A stretch of 64,000 bases of DNA from Pseudomonas monsensis (GTDB taxonomy: Bacteria; Pseudomonadota; Gammaproteobacteria; Pseudomonadales; Pseudomonadaceae). The stretch spans positions 3,165,501 through 3,229,500 of the forward strand of contig NZ_CP077087.1 of assembly GCF_014268495.2 (NCBI RefSeq), given 5' to 3'. Below are positions 1 through 8,200 of the stretch, piece after piece; position 1 is the first letter of the stretch; every line of letters starts with the position of its first letter. A program made the translations under genes and the position numbers. The notes below the pieces were generated by a model. That model was not told the DNA's origin and ran no database searches. It worked only from the letters and a program-made list of their open reading frames with translations.

Positions 1-151
1 GCTCATTCGACCTCCTAGGTCCTATCCGCGCCGAAATTGGCGCAATCCCAGTCCTTGGGCTTGCAGGCAAAGGACTGGGGAATCCGTTGCGTGGGGGCAA
101 GAGGCTACTATCGGCGGGAGGAGGGGCGTTACTGGAGATTCGTACAGGCAG

Positions 152-180
152 AAAAAAGCCCGGGATGGCCGGGCTTTGTT
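152..180. terminator. Rho-independent terminator, possibly bidirectional
   Basis: A 9-bp perfect stem (AAAGCCCGG / CCGGGCTTT) with a GATGG loop has an A-run on its left and a T-rich right side. On the minus strand the A-run becomes the U-tract, so it would end transcription of the leftward gene at 204-455. Nothing recognisable lies in positions 1-150. Confidence 0.7.
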
Positions 181-203
181 TATTTGCGATCATGAAGCGT
201 TGG

Positions 204-455
204 TCATCCGATCAGCAACTCAGTGCGGCGGAGGCGTTGAGTTCCATCGATCATGCCTTCAAATGTCCTAGCAAGGTTAAGATCGCCACCACCGTGAATC
301 CATCCTACTAAGTAGGACCGAGCAAGATGGAAGCGGTTTTGTACGTCTTGATCGGATTCCGCTAGAGCAATATAGCTCTGCAGCTTCATGAAAAAATCGT
401 TCGCTTGTTTCGCGTCAAGCGCATTGGGTTGCAACGGTTCCTCGAAAGGATTCAT
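204..455 (-). CDS. small phage hypothetical protein (83 aa)
   Basis: This 83-residue leftward ORF starts at ATG (MNPFEEPLQPN) and stops just before a terminator hairpin. It is acidic and helical-looking, with no signal peptide, no membrane segment and no motif I recognise. It belongs to a row of short leftward ORFs (204-1520) downstream of the phage repressor, which is the usual place for prophage accessory genes. Codon use looks protein-like (for example the run NRFHLARSYLVGWIHGGGDLN). Function unknown. Confidence 0.5.
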   Translation of the reverse strand: MNPFEEPLQPNALDAKQANDFFMKLQSYIALAESDQDVQNRFHLARSYLVGWIHGGGDLNLARTFEGMIDGTQRLRRTELLIG

Positions 456-601
456 ACGGGTAGCTCCAAAATTTTATAAAGGCTGACGATCAGTCGAGTG
501 TAAGTAATACGCCATTAAGAGGGATTGCTGACATGGGAAAGGGGCGCAGCGCCTAGCTGGGCGGGCCTCATGCAGCGTCATCAGGATACGAAACGTGGAG
601 G

Positions 602-928
602 TCAGATTTGAAGCATATCCACGAGAGCATCGAGCTCCTCGAAGCGGCTGTCGCGCTCACTCGCGGGCAATGCCATTACATCATTCGCGATGAGCTCTTC
701 CAGTTGTTCGACAAGCTCCAAATGGTGAGGGTTAGCAGCCTGCCCTTCAGGGAAGAGCTTAAAAGCAAATAACGATGCCCAAAGACCTCTGATCGATCCT
801 CGCAAGGAAGCAGAAATTGCGCTTCGTAGAGCCTCTGCACTTGCTTCAGTGTCAACTTCCGCATCGCAGTCAGCTTTCACATGGGCGCGTGCATTAGCGA
901 TTTGTATCGCTTTTTTCTCGGGAGTCAT
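602..928 (-). CDS. phage hypothetical protein (108 aa)
   Basis: The frame stays open from 1084, but I place the start at ATG 928 (MTPEKKAIQIAN) because GGAG sits about 9 nt upstream, whereas the ATG at 1084 has no ribosome binding site. The product is rich in Ala and Glu and looks all-helical, with an acidic C-terminus (ELIANDVMALPASERDSRFEELDALVDMLQI is its last third in outline). The in-frame stretch before 928 also reads like protein, so a longer form cannot be excluded. It has no recognisable domain. It is one of four small leftward genes between the repressor and the window edge. Confidence 0.45.
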   Translation of the reverse strand: MTPEKKAIQIANARAHVKADCDAEVDTEASAEALRSAISASLRGSIRGLWASLFAFKLFPEGQAANPHHLELVEQLEELIANDVMALPASERDSRFEELDALVDMLQI

Positions 929-986
929 TTCCTTCTCCGGTAATAAGATCCAGTCCGGCGCATGGTCGGGCTTCTCGATTTTGGTA

Positions 987-1202
987 TCAATCCCCGGGAC
1001 CGCGGACGACATAAGGCCGCTGGTCATGCTCCCACACGAAAGTGTGCCGATAGGTGCCGCTATAAAAGCTCCCGCCTCCCTCATAAGGGTTTTTTTTCGA
1101 GCAGGAGAATTGAATCATTGTTGGGTTGTACTCTGCGTACATGCTCTTGATCAGATCTACTAAAGCCTCCTCCATGTGAGGAGGTAACGGTATGTAGGCC
1201 AT
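987..1202 (-). CDS. phage hypothetical protein (71 aa)
   Basis: This is a 71-residue ORF beginning MAYIPLPPHMEEALVD. It stops 58 bp before the next leftward gene. The ribosome binding site is weak (GGAAT). A run of eight A residues on the coding strand (complement of 1090-1097) lies in its middle. A one-base slip there would join it to the 602-928 frame, but the separate start at 928 makes two genes the simpler reading. No family recognised. Confidence 0.35.
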   Translation of the reverse strand: MAYIPLPPHMEEALVDLIKSMYAEYNPTMIQFSCSKKNPYEGGGSFYSGTYRHTFVWEHDQRPYVVRGPGD

Positions 1203-1244
1203 ACAGGGATTCCAATGGTTTGCTTTGTTGAGGCCGGGCTTGGG

Positions 1245-1520
1245 TTATTGCAGCAAAGCGCCTGGCGTACCTGCAGCATCTGGGCTTAGCTGGCTTGCTA
1301 GCTTGAATGCCTGTTTGTGCTCTGAGACCAATTGCACGTATGAGTCCTGGCTGATTAGGTTTTCCGCCTTGAGCGCCTCAAGGTAACCAAGAACGTATGA
1401 GTCGTAGCCATGCTGCCTCTGCTCATTACCGGCGAGCTTGGTGACCCTGTACGCAGAGTCATGAATTTTCGCATGAGCTCGGGTGATGACCTCTTCATTG
1501 TCCATTTCAACTGCTGGCAT
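1245..1520 (-). CDS. phage hypothetical protein (91 aa)
   Basis: The ATG at 1520 is preceded by AGGAAA at good spacing. The 91-residue product (MPAVEMDNEEVITRAHAKIH...) looks helical and soluble, without Cys, a signal peptide or a membrane segment. It is read leftward, in the same direction as the repressor gene at 1694-2146 but 173 bp downstream of it, so it could share the repressor transcript. No family recognised. Confidence 0.5.
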   Translation of the reverse strand: MPAVEMDNEEVITRAHAKIHDSAYRVTKLAGNEQRQHGYDSYVLGYLEALKAENLISQDSYVQLVSEHKQAFKLASQLSPDAAGTPGALLQ

Positions 1521-1693
1521 CTGCTTTCCTATTTGTTGAGCTAGGTGGTTGCCACCTTGAGTTGAGGAGGCTTGGCGCTTGGCCCGGCTTGGTTAATTGT
1601 TTCAACTATCACCGTTATGGGGATAGCCGGATGTCGTGTGTTGGTAGGGGAGGAGGAATGACAATCGCGTAAGCGAGGAGAGGCCCAAGTGGA

Positions 1694-2146
1694 TTATTTG
1701 AAGGGGGCCTTTGAGTATTCCTCTGCCACATCAGTGACAACCTCATCGAAGGTTTTCGACACGCCTTTATCTTTATTCAAGGCTATTCGGATAGTAGAGA
1801 TGAGAATGACCTCTAGTGAAACGCCACGCTCATCTGCGTCTTTTTGCAGTTCATCGACCATGTATTTCGGGAGCGTAAAGGGAGTGCTTTCATTCGAGCC
1901 AATGGTATTCAGGTGTAGCTCTACCGTTTCTGGCTCATCATCAAAAGCTTCGAGATCTGATACTGCGATTTTGAGAGCTTTTGCCAGCTTCACTAAGGCA
2001 GTCATGCGAGGCTTCGACGTCCCGGTTTCATACCTTGCGATCTGCGGCACGCTCATCCCACTGGCTTTTGCCAGATCCTTCTGAGTCATGCCGGCATCGG
2101 CTCTCAGTCGTAGCAGTCGGGCAGGAAAACCTGCAGGTGCGCTCAT
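1694..2146 (-). CDS. prophage repressor: XRE helix-turn-helix plus ribbon-helix-helix-like domain
   Basis: The 150-residue product has a clear HTH_XRE domain at residues ~8-65 (MTQKDLAKASGMSVPQIARYE). A second segment at ~87-126 (a short strand ending FTLP, then two helices MVDELQKDADERGVSLEVILISTIRIAL) resembles an Arc/MetJ-type ribbon-helix-helix fold. No LexA/CI-type protease domain is visible, so RecA-stimulated self-cleavage is unlikely. It is divergent from the antirepressor-like genes at 2337 and 3218, and phased repeats in the intergenic region are candidate operators. By analogy it should repress one or both promoters; inactivation by the neighbouring antirepressors is inference. Confidence 0.75.
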   Translation of the reverse strand: MSAPAGFPARLLRLRADAGMTQKDLAKASGMSVPQIARYETGTSKPRMTALVKLAKALKIAVSDLEAFDDEPETVELHLNTIGSNESTPFTLPKYMVDELQKDADERGVSLEVILISTIRIALNKDKGVSKTFDEVVTDVAEEYSKAPFK

Positions 2147-2184
2147 TCAAAATCTCTTCAATTAAAGCTCTAGGGACATACTTT

Positions 2185-2258
2185 AAACGATATTAAATGA
2201 TATTGACAGGATGCTTGCTTTTGCGATTGAATGATATCAAGTGATCTGAAGTGATGTG
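2185..2258. promoter_or_regulatory. phased 10-bp repeats, probable operator region
   Basis: Two clusters of a TGAT-centred repeat lie between the divergent repressor and antirepressor genes. One pair is AAACGATATT/AAATGATATT at 2185-2204. A trio is at 2230-2258 (AATGATATC, AAGTGATCTG, AAGTGATGTG). Repeats within a cluster are spaced 10 bp, one helical turn, which suits a cooperative repressor. A -35-like TTGACA sits between the clusters at 2203-2208. The operator role is inferred from position and periodicity. Confidence 0.5.
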
Positions 2259-2278
2259 TTTTGTTCTTTTCGGGTCAT

Positions 2279-2306
2279 AAAAAACCCCAGCTGGCGGGCT
2301 GGGGTT
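2279..2306 (-). terminator. terminator-like hairpin in the antirepressor leader
   Basis: The stem CCCCAGC/GCTGGGG (2285-2291, 2298-2304) is followed by TTTTTT when read on the minus strand. It therefore looks like a leftward terminator that stops read-through into the operator region. It also forms a hairpin in the 5' leader of the rightward antirepressor mRNA, about 30 nt before its GTG start. Confidence 0.55.
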
Positions 2307-2336
2307 CAGGTGTGAATATTTTCTGAGGACATTCAC

Positions 2337-3221
2337 GTGAGTAATGCTACCGAAAATTCAGTAGAAAACAATGCTCAGCGTAGAGCAGTTGACATCCTCC
2401 CGTTTAATTTTGGATCGCAGCAGGTACGTACGTTGCTGATTGGTGAGCAACCTTGGTTCGTTGCGGCGGACGTCTCATCGGCGCTCGAGTATCGAATCGC
2501 TGGAGACATGACGCGCAATTTAGACGAAGACGAAAAGGGTACGCAGATTGTGCGTACCCCTGGCGGCGACCAAGAAATGCTGGTCATCAACGAGTCGGGT
2601 CTTTACTCGGCAATCCTTCGTAGCCGTAAAACTGAAGCCAAGCGTTTCAAGAAGTGGGTCACCGCCGAAGTGCTGCCAGCCATCCGCAAGCATGGTCGCT
2701 ACGAAGACCACGGCAAAATGACCGAGTTGATGAATCAGCTCAGCCTGGGGCAATTCAATGCCATCAAAGGTGTGATCCGGGACAAGGCCAAAGCTGTTCC
2801 TGCGGAACTCCGTCAAAGCTTCCAACTGGTCATGCATAACCGGCTGCACACTCGCTTCAACGTGTCCCGGACGGAGCTGATCCCGGCAGCCGACTTCGAT
2901 GCGGCCTGCAACTTCATTGGGGCGTACGCGATCGAGGGCGAGTACCTGGCGAAGCAGGAGGAGGGCGGTTTGTTCTTCAGCCGTCAAGAAGTGCAGCACA
3001 TCTATCTACTGATGTCGCGCCACGCCGCTCTGATGTTTGATCGAACGAATATCTTGGATGCGGCTAGGGCGCTGACATCCGCCTCGCTAATGCGGGTCTA
3101 CGACCAAATCAATGAAGGTCGCGGTTCCTTTGGCGTTCTGGACGCCCGCCGTGAAGAGATTTATCAGAACTATCGCGCTCTGGGGTTGAACGGCGGCTAC
3201 GCAATGGAGCGTGCAGCATGA
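2337..3221 (+). CDS. BRO-N family phage antirepressor
   Basis: The 294-residue product has an N-terminal BRO-N domain at residues ~18-118. Typical elements are seen in order: PWFVAADVSSALEY, DEDEKGTQIVRTPGG, MLVINESGLYSAILRSRK and RFKKWVTAEVLPAIRKHGRY. The C-terminal half (~130-294) is a separate helical region that I do not assign. It starts at GTG 2337 after GAGGA. In phages, BRO-N proteins often act as antirepressors or DNA-binding regulators. The gene faces the repressor across the operator repeats and overlaps the next gene by 4 bp (ATGA), so the two are probably translationally coupled. Confidence 0.8.
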   Translation: MSNATENSVENNAQRRAVDILPFNFGSQQVRTLLIGEQPWFVAADVSSALEYRIAGDMTRNLDEDEKGTQIVRTPGGDQEMLVINESGLYSAILRSRKTEAKRFKKWVTAEVLPAIRKHGRYEDHGKMTELMNQLSLGQFNAIKGVIRDKAKAVPAELRQSFQLVMHNRLHTRFNVSRTELIPAADFDAACNFIGAYAIEGEYLAKQEEGGLFFSRQEVQHIYLLMSRHAALMFDRTNILDAARALTSASLMRVYDQINEGRGSFGVLDARREEIYQNYRALGLNGGYAMERAA

Positions 3222-4024
3222 ACGCTTTGGTGATAGCTGGTATCGAGATTCACAAGGATGAGGACGGACGCTTCAGCCTGAATGATTTTCACCGGGCGGC
3301 GGGTGGAGAAGTTCGGCATAAACCCAGCGAGTGGATGCGTGTCGGCCAAGCTCAGGATTTGGCGGACGAGATTGGCAAAGCGGGAATTCCCGCTTTGAGG
3401 GTTGTTCGAGGTGGCCGCTCTCCAGGCACTTATGTCTGCAAGGAAATGGTCTACGCCTATGCCATGTGGGTCAGTCCAGTCTTCAGTCTTCATGTAATCC
3501 GAACGTTCGATACTGCTGCGGCCAACGACCATGTCATCCCACAGGAAAAGCGACTGCCAATCGCAGCCGAGAACCTTGATGCTGCAAAGCGGATCGCCGA
3601 GAGTTTCGGACTTGAGGGCAATCAGGCATTGCTGTGTGCCAACAGCATGGTCAAGTCCGCTATCGGCGTGGATCTGATGGAGATGACCGGGGTCAAGGGG
3701 CTGGTGAACGAGTCGCAGGAGTTGAATTACACGCCGACAGAGCTTGGCGCGAAGTTCGGCATGAGCGCGATCAGTATGAACAAGCTGTTGGCCGACTGTG
3801 GCCTTCAACACCAGGTGATCTATAAGCCCGGCAAGAAGCGCTGGGAAGTTACACCAGACGGCAAGCTGTTTGCTGTCATCACTGACACCGGAAAACGGCA
3901 CAGCGATGGCAAGCCGGTTCAGCAGATTCTCTGGAAGGAATCGGTTCAAGAAATGCTTGCTCGGCTTGCCGAAAAGCTTCGTTCCGCTGCGCCCGCCGTA
4001 ATCGCCGGCGGCGTTACGCGCTAA
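3218..4024 (+). CDS. KilA-N domain phage regulator / antirepressor-like protein
   Basis: This 268-residue product has a KilA-N domain at ~10-105 (FSLNDFHRAAGG, KPSEWMRVGQAQDL, GRSPGTYVCKEMVYAYAMWVSP, HVIRTFD). Its C-terminal half (~165-260) resembles the antirepressor C-terminal module (YTPTELGAKFGMSA then KRWEVTPDGK). It starts inside the stop of the BRO-N gene (ATGA) and is followed by a terminator hairpin, so the pair forms one short operon. KilA-N proteins bind DNA. A role in switching immunity is inferred from context only. Confidence 0.8.
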   Translation: MNALVIAGIEIHKDEDGRFSLNDFHRAAGGEVRHKPSEWMRVGQAQDLADEIGKAGIPALRVVRGGRSPGTYVCKEMVYAYAMWVSPVFSLHVIRTFDTAAANDHVIPQEKRLPIAAENLDAAKRIAESFGLEGNQALLCANSMVKSAIGVDLMEMTGVKGLVNESQELNYTPTELGAKFGMSAISMNKLLADCGLQHQVIYKPGKKRWEVTPDGKLFAVITDTGKRHSDGKPVQQILWKESVQEMLARLAEKLRSAAPAVIAGGVTR

Positions 4025-4046
4025 GGATCTATCCATGCAAAACCAC

Positions 4047-4070
4047 TACCTCGCTCCGGCGGGGTTTTGG
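4047..4070 (+). terminator. terminator after the antirepressor pair
   Basis: A GC stem (CCTCGC/GCGGGG-type pairing around CTCCG) followed by TTTT lies 25 bp after the KilA-N stop codon. It separates the immunity pair from the lipoprotein and tail genes. Confidence 0.5.
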
Positions 4071-4122
4071 TGCTCTCCGAACGCTCTGATAAAGTCGCGT
4101 CAAACTCAAGCGAGGGAACGAC

Positions 4123-4545
4123 GTGAAATTACTCATTGGTGCGATGGGATTAGCGGTGCTGGCTGGGTGTGCAACGTCGCCAACCCCTTCCAGCGAAGCA
4201 AGGCAGGCCCCGGCAAGTCAGCTTTCGGCATTTCAGAGCAAACCTTCAGGTCCATACGGAACTCTGCAAGTGATCCGTGATTCCGGCCACACTGGGAGCC
4301 TGTGTTCGATGGCGGTTTTCATCGATGGTAAGCAGGCTGCCAAGCTCGACCCAGGTCAGAAGGCGTCTTTCTATCTTCCACCTGATTCCGTGTCGGTCGG
4401 CGCGGCCTATACAGGCTCTGGCATCTGCTCAATGGGAGCTGAACGGGTTGAGCGTGAAGCAATCGTGAAAGATGGCGCTATCAAAAAATACCGAGTTTTC
4501 ACCGGCGGTGATGGGCAGATAGACATACTGCCAACAACGCTTTGA
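4123..4545 (+). CDS. prophage-encoded lipoprotein (140 aa)
   Basis: The N-terminus MKLLIGAMGLAVLAGCATS is a lipoprotein signal with lipobox LAGC, so the mature protein should start at Cys16. The remainder is small, Gly/Ser-rich and probably beta-structured, with two further Cys (in GSLCSMAVF and GSGICSMGAE) that could pair. It starts at GTG 4123 after GAGGGA. An envelope lipoprotein expressed from a tail operon suggests a moron-type role such as superinfection exclusion, which is inference. It is bracketed by hairpins on both sides, as expected for an independently transcribed cassette. Confidence 0.7.
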   Translation: MKLLIGAMGLAVLAGCATSPTPSSEARQAPASQLSAFQSKPSGPYGTLQVIRDSGHTGSLCSMAVFIDGKQAAKLDPGQKASFYLPPDSVSVGAAYTGSGICSMGAERVEREAIVKDGAIKKYRVFTGGDGQIDILPTTL

Positions 4546-4549
4546 ATCG

Positions 4550-4587
4550 ACCGCCTTCGGGCGGTTTTTTATTGCCTGGAGAATGAC
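4550..4587 (+). promoter_or_regulatory. intergenic hairpin plus conserved RBS module, copy 1
   Basis: The stem ACCGCC-TTCG-GGCGGT is followed by T6 (a good terminator) and then GCCTGGAGAATGACATG, which supplies the ribosome binding site and start of the tail I gene. The same layout recurs at 5215-5254 and 11776-11815. Confidence 0.7.
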
Positions 4588-5196
4588 ATGAGCTCTGCAA
4601 TCACTTACACGCCCAAGACAATCGTAATGCTGTCAGGATCCCTGGCTAAAAAATTCTTCCGAAGCAAACCATTTCTTCTTGATGGCGGGTCCGTTGCGGA
4701 AGTCTTTCGCGCGCTTAACGCCACAGTTGAGGGATTTGCCGAGGAAATAAGGCGCCTTGAGCGTCTTGGTCTGAAGTTCGCTATCTATCGGAACCGAGAA
4801 AATATCGGGATGGATGGGTTGGAGCTTGGTGGTACGCGGGAAATCCGCATTGTCCCAGTGATTGGTGGTAACAAGCGCGCCGGTGGCCTGCAAACAATCG
4901 TTGGCACGGTGATGATCGCAGCAGCCTATGTACTGTCGTTTACTCCATTCGCAGCTGCATCACCGTTTCTGTACGCGGCCGGTGCATCGATGGCGATTGG
5001 CGGCGTGATCCAGATGCTCAGCCCGCAAGCCTCTGGCCTGAAGCAAAGCGCTTCCCCGGAAAACGCACCGTCCTATGCCTTCGGCAGCGCCAAGAACACC
5101 ACAGCCAGCGGCAACCCGGTCCCGATCTGCATCGGCGAACGCCGGTGGGGTGGGATGATCATCTCGGCCTCGATTCTGGCCGAAGACAAAGCGTAG
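4588..5196 (+). CDS. lambda gpI-like tail assembly protein
   Basis: The 202-residue product matches the lambda tail assembly protein I family. It has an N-terminal beta-grasp-like part (TIVMLSGSLAKKF ... FAIYRNRENIGMDGLELGGTREIRIVPVIGG). A Gly/Ala-rich hydrophobic segment follows at ~103-152 (TIVGTVMIAAAYVLSF, AAGASMAIGGVIQMLSP), then the typical C-terminus SYAFGSAKNTTASGNPVPICIGERRWGG. In lambda, gpI acts in tail-tip assembly with K, L and J. It lies directly upstream of the J homologue, in the conserved order. No homologue of K or L is visible upstream; the immunity cassette is there instead. Confidence 0.85.
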   Translation: MSSAITYTPKTIVMLSGSLAKKFFRSKPFLLDGGSVAEVFRALNATVEGFAEEIRRLERLGLKFAIYRNRENIGMDGLELGGTREIRIVPVIGGNKRAGGLQTIVGTVMIAAAYVLSFTPFAAASPFLYAAGASMAIGGVIQMLSPQASGLKQSASPENAPSYAFGSAKNTTASGNPVPICIGERRWGGMIISASILAEDKA

Positions 5197-5214
5197 TCAG
5201 AACAGCAGCACACC

Positions 5215-5254
5215 AACCGCCCGCGAGGCGGTTTTTTTATGCCTGGAGGAAAGC
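5215..5254 (+). promoter_or_regulatory. intergenic hairpin plus conserved RBS module, copy 2
   Basis: The stem AACCGCC-CGCGA-GGCGGTT is followed by T6 and then GCCTGGAGGAAAGCATG at the J start. Its architecture is identical to the modules before the tail I gene and the endolysin gene. Confidence 0.7.
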
Positions 5255-8200
5255 ATGGGCGCAGAGCAACAGATCGAGATCCACGGCGAGAAGGGCGGCA
5301 GCAGCAAGCCGAAGTCGCCGGTCGAAGCCAGCGATAGCCTGCGCTCGACCAACCTTGCGAAATTGCTGATCGCCGTGGGCGAGGGGGAGTTCGACAGCGT
5401 CCCGACCGATTACGACATCTACCTGGACAACACGCCGATTCGCGATTCCAGCGGCAACTACAACTTCCCGAACGTGAAGTGGGACTGGCGCCCGGGCTCG
5501 GTGGATCAGACCTATATCCCGGGCATTCCATCCGTAGAGAACGAGACGTCGCTGAACATCGAGCTTCGCAGCGATACGCCGTGGGTGCGCTCGATCACCA
5601 ACATCCAACTTTCCGCCGTGCGTATTCGTTTGGCGTGGCCAGCGCTGCAACGCTCAGATGATCAGGGCAATGTCGGCGGGTACCGCATTGAGTACGCGAT
5701 CGACGTGGCTACTGACGGCGGTTCCTATCAGGAAATGCTGGTGGACGCCGTCGACGGCAAGACCACCACTCGCTACGAGCGCTCGCGCCGCGTCGATCTG
5801 CCGGACGCCACCACGGGCTGGCAGATCCGCGTGCGCCGCCTGACGCCGAACCAGAACACCAACAAGATCGCCGACACCATGCTGGTGGCCGGTTATACCG
5901 AGGTTATCGACGCAAAGCTGCGCTACCCGAATACCGCGCTGCTCTACATCGAGTTCGACGCTGAACAGTTCACCAACATTCCTGCCGTGACTGTGAGGTG
6001 CAAGGCGCGGCGCTGGATGGTGCCGAGCAACTATGACCCGGTGGCGCGCACTTACAGCGGGACGTGGGACGGTTCGATGAAGTCGGCCTGGACCAATAAC
6101 CCGGCGTGGATCACCTACGGCATTTGCACCGAAGACCGCTTCGGCCTGGGCAAGCGCATCAAGCCATTCATGGTCGATAAGTGGGAGTTGTACCGGATCG
6201 CTCAATACTGCGACCAACTGGTGCCAAACGGGCTGGGCGGGCAGGAGCCGCGCTTCCTCTGCGACATGAACCTGCAGGGCAAAGCCGACGCTTGGTCGCT
6301 GCTACGCGATATCTCGGCAATCTATCGGGGTATGACCTACTGGGCGCAGGGCCAGTTGGTGATGCAAGCCGACATGCCGCGCGCGCAGGACTTCGATTAC
6401 GTCTTCACCCGGGCGAACGTCATCGACGGCAAATTTTCGTACGGCAGCGCCTCGGCAAAGACACGGTACACCCGTGCGCTGGTCAGCTACGACAATCCGG
6501 CGAACAACTACGACACCGACGTCATCCCGTTCGCTGATCTGGATCTGCAACGCCGCTATGGCGACCGGCCGACCGAACTGAGCGCCATTGGCTGCACCCG
6601 CGCCTCCGAGGCCCAGCGCCGCGGCAAGTGGGCGATCTTGAGCAACAACCAAGACCGCACCGTCTCGTTCAAGACCGGCATGGAGGGCGTTATTCCGCTG
6701 CCGGGCCACATCATCCCGGTGGCGGATTCGCTGCTGGCTGGGCGGGAGATAGGCGGCCGGATCTCGGCGGTGGCGGGGCGGGTTGTAACTCTTGATCGCG
6801 ACACCCAGGCCAAGGTCGGCGACCGCCTGATCATCAACCTGCCGGGCGGTCGTGCCGAAGGTCGCACCGTGCAAAGCGTCAATGGCCGCGCCGTGACCGT
6901 CACTGTCGGTTACAGCGAGCCTCCGGTGGCGCAGCTGCAATGGGCGCTCGACGCTGACGATTTGGCGATTCCGCTGTACCGCGTGCTGCGCACCAAGCGC
7001 ACCACCGAGGGCGACTATGAAATCAGCGCGCTGCAGTTCGAGCCGAGCAAGTTCGCACACATCGACACCGGTGCGCGTTTGGAGGAACGGCCGATCAGCG
7101 TAATTCCGATCACGGTGGTCCCGGCGCCTGCCAGCGTCACCCTCACCTCGACGTCGTCGGTTGTGCAAGGGCTGTCCGTGGCAACCATGACCATCAGTTG
7201 GCCTGCCGTTGATGGCGCGGTCGGCTATGACGTGGAATGGCGCAAGGACAGCGGCAACTGGATCAAGGTGCAGCGCACCGGTTTGAACAATGTGGACGTG
7301 GTCGGTATTTATGCGGGTGCATACGTTGCCCGTGTGCGTGCGGTGAGTGCGTTCGATATCAGTTCGCAGTGGCGCAATTCGATCCTGACCGATCTCAGTG
7401 GCAAACAGGGATTGCCGCCGGCGCTCAGCTATCTGACCGCGACGCCACTGCTGTTCGGGATCTATTTGAAGTGGGGCTTTCCGGCTGGCGCCGAGGACAG
7501 CCAGCGCACCGAAATCTGGTACGGGCCAACCAGCAGTTTGGAGGCAGCCACCAAGCTGACCGACCTGGCTTATCCGCAGAGCGATTTCTCCCTGCTCGGT
7601 CTGCGCGCGGGTGTGACGCTCTACTTCTGGGGCCGGATCGTCGACAAGATCGGAAACATTGGACCTTGGTATCCGATCGGCATTGGCGTTCAGGGGCAAT
7701 CGAGTTCTGATGCCGCCGCCATTCTGGAGCTGATCGCCGGGCAGATCGGCGAAACCGAGTTGAGTGATGACCTGCGGGAGGAAATCGAAAAGATTCCAGG
7801 CCTGCAGGCGCAAATCGACGCGCTCGACGGCCTGAAGACCTACAACCCGGACGATACCTACGAGGAATACGACCTTGTAGTCGTCGGCAAGCGGATCTAT
7901 CAAGCCACCGGCCCGGTGCCGCCCGAAACTCCACCGCCAAATCCGGCGTACTGGCTGGACGTAGGCCAAACGGTGGAAACGGCGAATGGGTTGGCTCAGC
8001 AGGTGGCAACCAACACCGCAGAGATCACCGAACTCGATGGTGTGGTCACGGCGCAAGCGACTGCGTTCGAGGCGTTGCGTGCATCGTCTCGTGCCGATGA
8101 CGGAGAGGGCGAGCTTGCCGATGCTCTAAAAGGGTGGACCAACACAGCGGCGATCGCTTCGGAGAAAAAAGTTAGATCCTCTGAGACGGAGGCTCTTGCT

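Noticed and set aside
1085..1100. A8 run that could shift frame between the 987-1202 and 602-1084 ORFs
   Set aside because: An ATG at 928 with a good GGAG site explains the downstream frame as its own gene. A -1 slip at the A-AAA-AAC-like motif leads to an immediate stop, so programmed frameshifting is not supported.
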